Part shown: piece by piece, positions 1 through 7,146 of the stretch
Numbering within the stretch: position 1 is the stretch's first letter
How the letters are laid out: each line of letters begins with the position of its first letter
Assembly (NCBI GenBank): GCA_937910385.1
Contig: CALEPT010000077.1
Coordinates: 1-24,332, forward strand
DNA from: an uncultured Ruminococcus sp.
GTDB lineage: Bacteria; Bacillota; Clostridia; Oscillospirales; Ruminococcaceae
Direction of reading: 5' to 3'
DNA length: 24,332 nt
Translations under genes and position numbers: made by a program
Notes under the pieces: generated by a model
The model's database searches: none
What the model saw: only the letters and a program-made list of their open reading frames with translations
What the model was told of the DNA's origin: nothing

Positions 1-433
1 TGGTCTCCTGCTTTGCGGGCTCGGTCTTCTTTTCGGGAGCTTTGGTCTCCTGCTTTGCGGGCTCGGTCTTCTTCTCGGAAACTTTGGTCTCCTGCTTTGC
101 GGGCTCGGTCTTCTTTTCAGGAGCTTTGGTCTCCTGCTTTACGGGCTCGGTCTTCTTCTCGGGGGCTTTCACCTCCTGCTTTACGGGCTCTGTCTTCTTC
201 TCGGGAGCTTTGTTCTCCTGCTTTACGGGCTCGGTCTTCTTCTCGGGAGCTTTCTCGTTTAAAGAAGCAGCCTGTGTCTTAGCAGCCCTTGCCCTCACCT
301 TTACGACCTTAGTCTTTTTTACTTTTGCAGTATTCCCTGCCTCCGCAAGTTTCCTCTCATTTTCGCAGAAAGGACACTCCTCGAATTTTTCAGTATCGTA
401 ATAATGATTATTTGCACATTTTATCATACTCAT
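1..433 (-). CDS. N-terminus of zinc-ribbon-like protein with 14-residue Lys/Glu/Pro repeats (partial, runs off left edge)
   Basis: Reading leftward from an ATG at 433, the frame stays open for 144 codons to the window edge. The ATG follows GGGAG with a 9-base gap. The protein starts MSMIKCANNHYYD, with CPFC at about residues 20-23, so KC...CPFC looks like a one-sided zinc ribbon. Such N-termini are known in Firmicute proteins that go on to FHA or other signalling domains. A basic Lys/Arg/Ala stretch follows (about residues 30-57). From about residue 61 there are six tandem copies of KAPEKKTEPxKQEx, a charged Pro-containing linker that may be extended or rod-like. No signal peptide is seen, so the start is probably cytoplasmic. 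The C-terminal domain that would reveal the function lies outside the window. The open frame, strong ribosome binding site, promoter at 521-549 and codon-periodic repeat support a real gene on this strand. Function not assigned. Confidence 0.8.
   Translation of the reverse strand, partial: MSMIKCANNHYYDTEKFEECPFCENERKLAEAGNTAKVKKTKVVKVRARAAKTQAASLNEKAPEKKTEPVKQENKAPEKKTEPVKQEVKAPEKKTEPVKQETKAPEKKTEPAKQETKVSEKKTEPAKQETKAPEKKTEPAKQET
2..253 (-). repeat. Six tandem 42-bp coding repeats
   Basis: Six head-to-tail 42-bp units fill 2-253 with no spacers. Each encodes KAPEKKTEP(V/A)KQE(T/N/V). Units nearest the N-terminus have Val at position 10 and those nearer the edge have Ala; one unit reads KVSEKK. 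The near-identity at DNA level points to recent expansion or homogenisation by slippage or recombination. The array continues to the window edge, so the true copy number is unknown. Confidence 0.93.
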
Positions 434-461
434 ATCAGCACACTCCCGATAATTATTGGTA

Positions 462-477
462 CGGCAAAATATTGCCG
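462..477. promoter_or_regulatory. Perfect dyad in the leader of the repeat protein gene
   Basis: CGGCAA-AATA-TTGCCG is a perfect 6-bp inverted repeat with a 4-base centre. It lies between the predicted promoter (521-549) and the start codon (433), so it could be a protein-binding site or a small leader hairpin. No regulator is identifiable. Confidence 0.4.
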
Positions 478-520
478 ACTTATATCAAAATTTTTAAGAA
501 TAAATGAACTTAATAATATA

Positions 521-549
521 ATCATAACATATTTCCGCTAAAAAATCAA
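521..549 (-). promoter_or_regulatory. Sigma-A promoter for the repeat protein gene
   Basis: On the minus strand TTGATT (544-549) and TATGAT (521-526) are separated by exactly 17 bases. They sit about 90 bases upstream of the start codon at 433. Confidence 0.55.
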
Positions 550-687
550 TAAACTATCACAGAGATAACGGCAATTTGTGTAAAACGCTAATTCCACTAT
601 TAAATCGTGCCGCTAAAGCACGGTATTGCGACTGTTCAAAAATTGCGATTTGGAGAATTTGCACAAAGTTGATATTCCTGTGAAAAC
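550..687. other. Intergenic stretch without a recognised gene
   Basis: This is the rest of the 434-738 gap, between the promoter at 521-549 and the aro terminator. The only structure noted is a small hairpin, CGTGC (606-610) with GCACG (618-622). No convincing ribosome binding site plus reading frame and no RNA gene was seen. Confidence 0.5.
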
Positions 688-721
688 AAAAACCGCACCG
701 TATGCGGCGATACGATGCGGT
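688..721 (-). terminator. Rho-independent terminator of the aroC-aroF operon
   Basis: On the minus strand, 17 bases after the aroF stop, ACCGCATCGTAT pairs with ATACGGTGCGGT. This gives a 12-bp stem with one G-U pair and a 6-base loop, followed directly by TTTTTG. Confidence 0.92.
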
Positions 722-738
722 ATATCTTATCTGAATTA

Positions 739-1767
739 TCAAAGCTGATCTGCAAGGTCGAGCACGAGCCGCTCGGACTTCTCCCAACCGAGGCAGGGAT
801 CCGTTATAGACTTTCCGTAAATGTTCTCGCCTATCTTCTGCGAGCCGTCCTCAATATAGCTTTCTATCATAAGTCCCTTTACAAGCTTTCTGATATCCTC
901 GCTGTGGCGCATACTGTGAAGTATCTCCTTAGCGATCCTTATCTGCTCATTGTACTGCTTGCCCGAGTTTGAGTGATTCGTATCGACGATAAGCGCGGGA
1001 TTCTTCAGATCCTTCTGAGCGTAGGTGTCAGAAAGGCGCATGAGATCCTCATAGTGATAATTCGGGAAGGACTGTCCCCTGTCATTCACATAACCCCTGA
1101 GAATGGCGTGAGCGTAAGGGTTGCCGTCACTTCTGACCTCACAGCCTCTGTAGATGAAAGCGTGAGCGTGCTGAGCCGCTGTGATAGAGTTCATCATTAC
1201 CGATATATCACCGCCCGTGGGGTTCTTCATACCGACGGGGATATTGACCCCGCTCGAAACAAGACGGTGCTGCTGATTCTCGACCGAGCGCGCGCCGATA
1301 GCGATGTATGAAAGCAGGTCATCAAGATAGCTGTAATTCTCGGGATAGAGCATTTCGTCCGCAGACGTGAAGCCTGTCTCCTCAAGAGCTCTCATGTGGA
1401 GGTTTCTCACGGCGATGATACCGCTCTTGAGGTCGGGCATTGCGGTGGGATTAGGCTGGTGGAGCATACCCTTGTAGCCGTCGCCTGTCGTTCTCGGCTT
1501 GCCTGTATATATCCTCGGTATCATCAGTATCTTGTCCCTGACCTTCTCCTGCAATTCGCGCAGACGTGTGATGTAGTCGATAACAGGCTCCTCACTATCC
1601 GCTGAACACGGTCCGATGATGAGAAGGAACTTGTCGGACTCCCCGCTGAATATCTTCTTGACCTCCTCGTCGCGCTTTGCCTTTGTGTCTATCATTTCCT
1701 GTGTAAGAGGGTGAGCCGCCTTTATCTCCGAAGGGTGGGGCAGCTCTCTGATTATATTCATTGCCAT
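739..1767 (-). CDS. aroF: 3-deoxy-7-phosphoheptulonate (DAHP) synthase, class I AroF/AroG type
   Basis: First enzyme of the shikimate pathway: it condenses phosphoenolpyruvate with erythrose 4-phosphate to DAHP in the cytoplasm. At 342 aa it is close to E. coli AroG/F/H (about 350). Visible family motifs are GPCSADS (residues 52-58), KPRTTGDGYKG (90-100, PEP and phosphate binding), ENQQHR, KNPTGG (181-186) and DTNHSNSGK. The N-terminal extension before the barrel is the part that carries feedback inhibition in this subclass; which aromatic amino acid inhibits it cannot be read here. The start at 1767 follows AAAGGAAG with good spacing. It begins 20 bases after the aroC stop and is followed by a terminator, so it is the second gene of a two-gene operon. 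The aroF versus aroG symbol is a convention, not a proven orthology. Confidence 0.95.
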   Translation of the reverse strand: MAMNIIRELPHPSEIKAAHPLTQEMIDTKAKRDEEVKKIFSGESDKFLLIIGPCSADSEEPVIDYITRLRELQEKVRDKILMIPRIYTGKPRTTGDGYKGMLHQPNPTAMPDLKSGIIAVRNLHMRALEETGFTSADEMLYPENYSYLDDLLSYIAIGARSVENQQHRLVSSGVNIPVGMKNPTGGDISVMMNSITAAQHAHAFIYRGCEVRSDGNPYAHAILRGYVNDRGQSFPNYHYEDLMRLSDTYAQKDLKNPALIVDTNHSNSGKQYNEQIRIAKEILHSMRHSEDIRKLVKGLMIESYIEDGSQKIGENIYGKSITDPCLGWEKSERLVLDLADQL

Positions 1768-1787
1768 TGTATTTACTTCCTTTGCAA

Positions 1788-2882
1788 TTATTTTTCCGCA
1801 AGCCAGTCAGTGCCGTATCGCAGCGCAAGCTGGTCGCACAGGACAAGTGCGGCGGCGCTGTCCACAACGACGCGCGCGCGGTGTATGATAGCAGGGTCAT
1901 GCCTGCCCTTAATGGTGAGTGTGGTATTCTCGCCCGTGTTCATGTCCACGGTCTGCTGATCCTTGTATATCGAGGGAGTGGGCTTGACCGCAGTGCGGAA
2001 AATTATGGGCATTCCGTCGGTTATGCCGCCAAGTATGCCTCCGCAGTTATTGGTTTTAGTACGGACTTCTCCGTCCTCCGAATAGAAGGCGTCGTTGGAC
2101 TGACTGCCGCGCAGCTCCGTCAGAGCAAAGCCCTCGCCAAACTCCACACCCTTGACAGCGGGAATGCTGAACAGGATATGCGAGAGCACGCTCTCTATAG
2201 TATCAAACCACGGTTCGCCGACTCCCGCAGGAAAGCCGTAAACCGCCGTTTCGAGCCTGCCGCCGACGCTATCGCCGTCATCGCGTGCGGACTCTATAGC
2301 CGCTATCATCTTCTCTTTTACTCCGTCGCCGAGCACAGCGAACTCAATGCCGTTCAGGCGCGCTATGTCCTCGGGGATATTCTCAAAGCCTCGGTCATTT
2401 ATCCCCGCACACGAGAGGATATGCGTTCCGATAGTGATACCCTTTGTGGCAAGCGCCTTTATCGCAACAGCTCCCGCTGCAACAAGACCCGCAGTTATTC
2501 TTCCCGAGAAGTGACCTCCTCCGCGGAAATCCTGAAAACCGTGATACTTCACATTCGCCGTATAATCGGCGTGTCCCGGGCGCACCTTGTAAGCGAGCTC
2601 GCCGTAATCGCGGCTGCGGGTGTCCTGATTTTCGATGATGAACGTTATCGGCGTACCGGTTGTTCTGCCGTTGAAAACTCCGCTGACTATGCGGACTTTG
2701 TCCTCCTCCTGGCGGGCGGTAGATATCTTTCCCACCGCTCGGCGCAGGGACATCTGTCCCGCAATGAAATCCTCATCGATCTCTATCCCAGGAGCGATAC
2801 CGTCAAGGACTGCGCCTATAGCAGCTCCGTGACTTTCGCCGAAAAGCGTGACCGTCACGCTCGAACCGAATGAATTTTTCAC
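1788..2882 (-). CDS. aroC: Chorismate synthase
   Basis: Last step of the shikimate pathway: FMNH2-dependent elimination of phosphate from 5-enolpyruvylshikimate 3-phosphate to give chorismate. The 364 aa match the usual length. Family signatures are GESHG (15-19), the RPGHAD segment (101-106) and DFRGGGHFSGRITA (118-131), the region carrying FMN and substrate residues. The start is GTG at 2882, eight bases after GGAG. The two nearby upstream ATGs run into TGA at once, so GTG is the only sensible start. It leads the aroC-aroF pair, which places the entry and exit steps of the pathway under one promoter (2915-2943) with a dyad over the -35 box. Confidence 0.97.
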   Translation of the reverse strand: MKNSFGSSVTVTLFGESHGAAIGAVLDGIAPGIEIDEDFIAGQMSLRRAVGKISTARQEEDKVRIVSGVFNGRTTGTPITFIIENQDTRSRDYGELAYKVRPGHADYTANVKYHGFQDFRGGGHFSGRITAGLVAAGAVAIKALATKGITIGTHILSCAGINDRGFENIPEDIARLNGIEFAVLGDGVKEKMIAAIESARDDGDSVGGRLETAVYGFPAGVGEPWFDTIESVLSHILFSIPAVKGVEFGEGFALTELRGSQSNDAFYSEDGEVRTKTNNCGGILGGITDGMPIIFRTAVKPTPSIYKDQQTVDMNTGENTTLTIKGRHDPAIIHRARVVVDSAAALVLCDQLALRYGTDWLAEK

Positions 2883-2914
2883 ATTTTCATCTCCAATACC
2901 TGCAATTATTACAT

Positions 2915-2943
2915 ATTATAACACTATGTTAAAGCAATGTCAA
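2915..2943 (-). promoter_or_regulatory. Consensus sigma-A promoter for aroC-aroF
   Basis: On the minus strand a perfect TTGACA (2938-2943) and a perfect TATAAT (2915-2920) are 17 bases apart, 32 bases upstream of the aroC GTG. A promoter this strong would be expected to need a repressor. Confidence 0.9.
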
Positions 2944-2957
2944 TAGTTTGCTTTAAC
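2928..2957. promoter_or_regulatory. Large dyad (candidate operator) over the aro -35 box
   Basis: GTTAAAGCAA (2928-2937) and TTGCTTTAAC (2948-2957) are perfect 10-bp inverted repeats with a 10-base centre. The centre contains the TTGACA -35 box. The half-sites are two DNA turns apart, as expected for a dimeric repressor that blocks RNA polymerase. The regulator is unknown. Confidence 0.65.
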
Positions 2958-3055
2958 AATTTGCAGACAAAAAGCATTAAAGCGGAACGCTGCATTTTGT
3001 GCATAGCGCCATATTTGCGGCGGATATTTTGTGCGATAATTAGAAATTTTCGTTT

Positions 3056-3076
3056 TTTGTGTATAATTTACACAAA
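3056..3076. promoter_or_regulatory. Dyad just upstream of the dockerin gene promoter
   Basis: TTTGTGTA (3056-3063) and TACACAAA (3069-3076) are perfect 8-bp arms around TAATT. The dyad ends four bases before the -35 box at 3081, a position typical of an activator or an upstream operator. It also contains a TATAAT (3062-3067) with only a weak -35 partner. Confidence 0.45.
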
Positions 3077-3080
3077 GCTA

Positions 3081-3109
3081 TTGAAAAAGTGGATATCTTT
3101 TGGTATAAT
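3081..3109 (+). promoter_or_regulatory. Sigma-A promoter for the first dockerin protein
   Basis: TTGAAA (3081-3086) and TATAAT (3104-3109) have a 17-base spacer. The start codon is 58 bases downstream, behind AGGAGG. Confidence 0.85.
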
Positions 3110-3167
3110 CAGGTTATCTTATAGTATTGCCTTTAGGATATAAATCCAATAAAGAGGAGGTCTTGTT

Positions 3168-4193
3168 ATGAACATTAAAAGATCCATAAGCTTAACTGTC
3201 TCTGCTTTGCTCGGTCTCTCAGCTTTCACCGCTCTTACCCCTATCGGCGTAAATGCTGATGTCGAGCCAATGCTGCTTGTTGGGGCTCAGGCTACCAATG
3301 TCATTAACGGCAGTGAAACGACATACTGGGTCGATAACGGCTCAAACAGCGGTATAATTGCCGCCGAAGAATCCGATAACTGGGTGCTCAGATATCAGCC
3401 TGCTTCTGAGGATTCCCCTGCCGAGCTTACGCTCAGGGACTTCACCTATGAGGGGAAGGGAAGTCTTGACGGAAGCGTAAACCAGACGAGCGCTGTACTC
3501 TGGATACAAGACCCCGACGGACTCACTATCTCCTTTGAAGGAGATAATACACTGATAAATACGGGAAATTCGTATTTCAGCCAAGGCATCTCTGACCACG
3601 GAACCAGCGTTAAACTGAATTTTAAAGGCGAAGATGACGCTACCCTGAGAATAGTCAGCGGACCCGATAATGTAGGTGCTTCAGTTGTAGGACCTATAGG
3701 CTGCGGCTCCGTAACGCTTGACGGCGGAACTCTCATCGCCGACGGCTCTGTTAACAGCTATAATTTCGGCGTATCCCTGTACGGTGATGATCCGTTTATT
3801 TCAGTCACCAGAGGAAATATCATCATAAAATCCACATCAGAAGCTATATACAGAGAGTCATCTCCGACGATTGGCGCAAAAATACTGACAGCAAGCACTA
3901 ATACGGACGGCTCAGACCCTGTAGATTTTGATCCGGAAAATCTTTCAGGCTACAGATATCTTGAACTTTCTCCACTTGACGCAGGAGATGTTGACGGCAA
4001 CAATGTAGTCGATGGACGTGACGCTTCCGCTGTTCTCACACATTATGCCCTTATATCTACCCAGCAATCAGGCTGCGTCGGAAGTGCATTTCTCTCTTTT
4101 GCAGATTATGACGGAAACGGTATTATTGACGGAAGAGACGCCTCCGCTATCCTCACATATTACGCTCAGCAATCTGTAAATCAAAATAATTAG
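3168..4193 (+). CDS. Secreted dockerin-containing protein with beta-helix-like middle region
   Basis: Predicted extracellular cellulosome component, 341 aa. An N-terminal signal peptide (KRS, then a hydrophobic stretch ending near GVNA, about residue 30) is followed by about 240 residues rich in Gly, Asp, Ser and Thr. Short beta-strand-like motifs there (LTLRDFTYEGKGSL, FEGDNTLINTG, VTLDGGTLIADG) resemble parallel beta-helix or DUF4353-type carbohydrate-binding proteins. No catalytic motif was recognised. The C-terminus (about 271-337) is a type I dockerin with two calcium loops, GDVDGNNVVDGRDASAVL and ADYDGNGIIDGRDASAIL, each followed by a THYA or TYYA helix. Dockerins of this DASA(V/I)L type are characteristic of ruminococcal cellulosomes and would dock on a scaffoldin cohesin. 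The start is set by AGGAGG seven bases upstream. It is a single-gene unit between its own promoter and terminator. The role of the middle region is unknown. Confidence 0.88.
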   Translation: MNIKRSISLTVSALLGLSAFTALTPIGVNADVEPMLLVGAQATNVINGSETTYWVDNGSNSGIIAAEESDNWVLRYQPASEDSPAELTLRDFTYEGKGSLDGSVNQTSAVLWIQDPDGLTISFEGDNTLINTGNSYFSQGISDHGTSVKLNFKGEDDATLRIVSGPDNVGASVVGPIGCGSVTLDGGTLIADGSVNSYNFGVSLYGDDPFISVTRGNIIIKSTSEAIYRESSPTIGAKILTASTNTDGSDPVDFDPENLSGYRYLELSPLDAGDVDGNNVVDGRDASAVLTHYALISTQQSGCVGSAFLSFADYDGNGIIDGRDASAILTYYAQQSVNQNN

Positions 4194-4203
4194 CTATCTG
4201 CTC

Positions 4204-4238
4204 AAAAAGAGCTGTCTCATTATGAGACAGCTCTTTTT
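4204..4238. terminator. Bidirectional terminator between the dockerin gene and asnA
   Basis: AAAAAGAGCTGTCTC pairs perfectly with GAGACAGCTCTTTTT around a short AT-rich loop. The T run on one strand and the A run on the other let it stop the dockerin gene (+) and the convergent asnS-asnA operon (-), whose stop is at 4243. Confidence 0.93.
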
Positions 4239-4242
4239 CTTA

Positions 4243-5253
4243 TCACAGCAGAGTTATACCGTTTGCCGCACATTTTTCTATCATCTCGTCCGACCATATC
4301 GAGGACTGCACCTCGCCGATATGTGCCTTGTTCAGCAGAAGCATACACAGCCTCGACTGACCGATACCGCCGCCGATAGTCAGCGGCAGCGTGCCGTCCG
4401 CTATCATCTTGTGGTAATCGTACTGCATTCTGTCCTCCGCACCGCACTCGGCAAGCTGATCTTTGAGTGAGTTCTCGTCAACTCTGATACCCATAGAGGA
4501 GACCTCGAGAGCATTATCGAGCACGCTGTCCCAGAAGAAAATATCTCCGTTGAGTGACCAGTCGTCGTAGTCGGGAGCTCTGCCGTCGTGCTTCTCACCG
4601 CTTGCGAGCTTTCCGCCTATCTGCATAATGAAAACCGTACTATGCTCCTTGGTGATGAGCTTCTCTCGCTCATGCGAAGTCTTATCGGGATACATATCCT
4701 CCAGTTCCTGAGTCGTGATGAAGAATACCTCCTCCTTTATCGCTCCGGCGATAGAAGGATAGCGGAGAGCCACCTTGCGTTTGGTGTAGGCGACCGCCTT
4801 GACTATTGACCTTACAGCGTCCTTCAGGAACTCGATATTCCTCTGCTCGCGCGTGATGACCTTTTCCCAGTCCCACTGATCAACGAAAATAGAGTGAGTA
4901 TTGTCGGTATCGTCATCACGGCGGATAGCGTTCATGTCGGTGTAAATGCCCTCGCCCGGCTCATAGCCGTAGCGGTAGAGCGCCATTCTCTTCCACTTTG
5001 CAAGGGACTGCACGACCTCCGCCTGACAGTCTATCTCCTTGATATCGAAATCCACCTTGCGCTCAACTCCGTTGAGGTCGTCGTTTATGCCGCTGCCCTT
5101 TTTGACGATGAGCGGAGCGGAAACTCTGTCCAGCGTAAGTGCAAACGAGAGCGCCTGCTGGAAGATGTCCTTGATGTACTTGATAGCGTGCTGTGTCTCT
5201 CTCAGCGTGAGGGCGGACTTGTAGCCCTCGGGGATATACAGCGATCTTGACAT
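4243..5253 (-). CDS. asnA: Aspartate-ammonia ligase (asparagine synthetase A)
   Basis: Makes asparagine from aspartate, ammonia and ATP (AMP-forming). The fold is related to class II aminoacyl-tRNA synthetases. The 336 aa compare with 330 in E. coli AsnA. The N-terminus MSRSLYIPEGYKS, LTLRETQHAIKYIK, the VDQWDWEK segment and the C-terminal GGGIGQSRLCMLLL (ATP-site motif 3) are typical. The start is ATG 5253, eight bases after AAAGGAAAG. An in-frame ATG 72 bases further upstream adds residues without a good ribosome binding site and unlike the family. It lies 146 bases downstream of asnS on the same strand with no terminator between, so both are probably read from the asnS T-box promoter. Free asparagine synthesis and tRNA charging would then respond together to uncharged tRNA-Asn. 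Confidence 0.95.
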   Translation of the reverse strand: MSRSLYIPEGYKSALTLRETQHAIKYIKDIFQQALSFALTLDRVSAPLIVKKGSGINDDLNGVERKVDFDIKEIDCQAEVVQSLAKWKRMALYRYGYEPGEGIYTDMNAIRRDDDTDNTHSIFVDQWDWEKVITREQRNIEFLKDAVRSIVKAVAYTKRKVALRYPSIAGAIKEEVFFITTQELEDMYPDKTSHEREKLITKEHSTVFIMQIGGKLASGEKHDGRAPDYDDWSLNGDIFFWDSVLDNALEVSSMGIRVDENSLKDQLAECGAEDRMQYDYHKMIADGTLPLTIGGGIGQSRLCMLLLNKAHIGEVQSSIWSDEMIEKCAANGITLL

Positions 5254-5399
5254 AATAATCACTTTCCTTTCAGTCAGATCCGAAATGCGGGATAAGAGAT
5301 CCGGAATCATCCGTATCAAAACCACATTGCGAAAATTAGTAAAATATATTCAAGAAGCAGCGCCATTGATGCTCCCTGTAAACTGAAATCAATTCTGAA

Positions 5400-6770
5400 T
5401 CATCTTATAGAACCGACAGTTCTCGGGTAGAGGATAACATCGCGGATATTAGCCATACCCGTTGTGTACATTATGAGACGCTCGAAGCCGAGTCCGAAGC
5501 CGCCGTGCGGAACGCTGCCGTACTTTCTGAGGTCGAGGTAATCCGCATAGAGGTCGAGGTTCATATTCCTCTCCTTCATAGCTGCAATGAGCTTGTCATA
5601 ATCAGCTTCACGCTCGCTGCCGCCGATTATCTCGCCGACTCCGGGAACAAGCAGATCAACTGCCGCAACGGTCTTGCCGTCGGGATTCTGCTTCATATAG
5701 AAGGACTTTATTTCCTTGGGATAATCAGTAACGAAAACAGCCTTTTTGAACACCTTTTCCGAGATGTATCTCTCGTGCTCGGTCTGGAGATCGCAGCCCC
5801 ATTCTACGGGATAAACGAAGTCCTCACCGGACTCCTGAAGGAGCTTTATAGCCTCAGTATATGTCACCCTGCCGAAGTCGTGGGAGATGAGCTCCTCGAG
5901 GCGGGCTTTGAGACCTTTTTCAAAGTGTGCATCAAAGAATGCCACCTCGTCAGGACAGGTCTCAAGCAGCTTGCCGATAACGTATTTGAGCATATCCTCT
6001 GCAAGCTCGATAACGTCGTCAAGCTCCATGAAGGCTACCTCGGGCTCTATGTGCCAGAACTCCGCAAGGTGTTTGGGAGTGTTGCTGTTCTCAGCGCGGA
6101 AGCTGGGTCCGAACGTATAGATCTTACCCATAGAGGTAGCAGCCATTTCTCCTTCGAGCTGACCTGAAACCGAAAGACCTGCCTTTTTGCCGAAAAAGTC
6201 GTTTGCATAGTACTCCTCCTCACTCTTGTACTCAGTGGAGTAGCCTATAGTCGTAACATTGAACATCTCGCCCGCGCCCTCACAGTCGCTGCCCGTGATG
6301 AGCGGAGTGTTTACATAAATATAGTTGTTTTTCTGGAAGAACTCGTGTATTGCCGCAGCCAGTACCGAACGCACGCGCCATACAGCGTTGAAGGTATTCG
6401 TTCTGCCTCTGAGGTGGGGCATTGAGCGGAGAAATTCGAGGGTGTGTCCCTTTTTCTGGAGCGGATAATCCGCCGGACAGTCTCCGAGAACAGTTATACC
6501 CTCGGGAGTAACGTTTATCTCGACCGTATTGTTTCTTCCCTCAACAGCAGTGCCCGTCACTTTAAGAGACATTCCCACACGCGGCTCTTTGTAGTCCGTG
6601 TCGCCCTTTTCAACTACGACCTGAACGTTTTTGAGCGAGGTTCCGTCATTGAGCTCTACAAACGCAACGCTCTTGGAGTTCCTTGACGTTCTTACCCAGC
6701 CGCAGACCGTTACCTCCTTGCCTACATAGTCTTTGGAGCTTATTATCTCCTTGACGTCGATGTGTTTCAT
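5400..6770 (-). CDS. asnS: Asparaginyl-tRNA synthetase
   Basis: Class II synthetase that charges tRNA-Asn with asparagine. The 456 aa are close to E. coli AsnS (466). An N-terminal OB-fold anticodon-binding domain (about 15-100, VTVCGWVRTSRNSKSVAFVEL) precedes the catalytic core. Motif 2 is FRAENSNTPKHLAEFWHIEP and motif 3 is GFGLGFERLIMYTTG near the end; SGQLEGEMAA lies before motif 2. Asn, not Asp, specificity is supported by the overall AsnS-like sequence, the AAC specifier in the leader and the asnA partner. The start at 6770 follows AAAGGAA by nine bases. A longer in-frame reading to 6869 would run into the T-box terminator, so it is rejected. First gene of asnS-asnA, under T-box attenuation. 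Confidence 0.97.
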   Translation of the reverse strand: MKHIDVKEIISSKDYVGKEVTVCGWVRTSRNSKSVAFVELNDGTSLKNVQVVVEKGDTDYKEPRVGMSLKVTGTAVEGRNNTVEINVTPEGITVLGDCPADYPLQKKGHTLEFLRSMPHLRGRTNTFNAVWRVRSVLAAAIHEFFQKNNYIYVNTPLITGSDCEGAGEMFNVTTIGYSTEYKSEEEYYANDFFGKKAGLSVSGQLEGEMAATSMGKIYTFGPSFRAENSNTPKHLAEFWHIEPEVAFMELDDVIELAEDMLKYVIGKLLETCPDEVAFFDAHFEKGLKARLEELISHDFGRVTYTEAIKLLQESGEDFVYPVEWGCDLQTEHERYISEKVFKKAVFVTDYPKEIKSFYMKQNPDGKTVAAVDLLVPGVGEIIGGSEREADYDKLIAAMKERNMNLDLYADYLDLRKYGSVPHGGFGLGFERLIMYTTGMANIRDVILYPRTVGSIR

Positions 6771-6806
6771 AGTATATCGTTCCTTTCGAGAATAATTTTC
6801 AGGACG

Positions 6807-7067
6807 AAAAACAGAAAAGCTCCCGTCCATACACAGGACGAGAGCATGAAAATACTTCCGTGGTACCACCTGAATTACCGCGCCGTTGCGGTCACTCTTG
6901 TCTGCTGTAACGTACAGAGGACGTCTCCCCTACTGAGGCGCACCTACGCCCTTTCGGCTCGCTGCTCGGGAGTGTTATTCGCACGGACTCTGCTGCGCGG
7001 CTCTCACCTTTTCCGCACTCTCTGGGAAGGAATTTCCGTGTTACTTCTCTCCGTCTTAGCATTTACT
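6807..7067 (-). ncRNA. T-box riboswitch (tRNA-Asn responsive) upstream of asnS
   Basis: The roughly 260-base leader has the T-box parts in order on the minus strand. A Stem I region has AGAGAAGTA, GGTGAGAG and a specifier bulge GAAT-AAC-ACTCCCGAG; the AAC codon lies at 6974-6976. The T-box sequence AATTCAGGTGGTACCACGGAAG spans 6855-6876, slightly off the usual GGTGGTACCGCG. The terminator hairpin GCTCTCGTCC / GGACGGGAGC (6820-6845) is followed by T-rich sequence to 6807. By the known mechanism, uncharged tRNA-Asn would pair with AAC and with the T-box bulge, form the antiterminator and allow transcription of asnS-asnA. Confidence 0.93.
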
Positions 7068-7073
7068 GTAATT

Positions 7074-7102
7074 ATTGTACCACCGCAAAACAGATTTGTC
7101 AA
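7074..7102 (-). promoter_or_regulatory. Sigma-A promoter for the asnS T-box operon
   Basis: Minus-strand TTGACA (7097-7102) and TACAAT (7074-7079) have a 17-base spacer. The expected transcript start, near 7067, matches the beginning of the T-box leader. Confidence 0.9.
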
Positions 7103-7146
7103 GAACTTTTTAGGAATGAGGTGGCAGGAGCGCTCATTGTGTGCCG

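Noticed and set aside
2..253. Tandem direct repeats that could be taken for a CRISPR array
   Set aside because: The 42-bp units are contiguous without spacers and keep a codon-periodic open frame on the minus strand, so they are protein-coding repeats.
13..401. Open frames on the plus strand across the repeat array
   Set aside because: They are antisense shadows of the Lys/Glu/Pro repeats, with no ribosome binding site. The minus frame has a start, a ribosome binding site and a promoter.
606..622. Small hairpin CGTGC / GCACG and the shared string GTGCCGCTAAAGC with position 7140
   Set aside because: The shared string is 13 bases and at 7140 is partly the end of a coding region; too little to call a repeat.
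1761..2873. Long plus-strand open frame (370 codons) opposite aroC
   Set aside because: It is antisense to a clearly recognised chorismate synthase. It shows no family resemblance and arises from codon bias in the real gene.
6771..6869. N-terminal extension of asnS
   Set aside because: The added codons lie within and just after the T-box terminator, have no ribosome binding site and do not look like AsnS.
7103..7146. Terminator for the AraC-type gene (AATGAG / CTCATT arms)
   Set aside because: The arms are only six bases long with a large loop and no T run on the minus strand.
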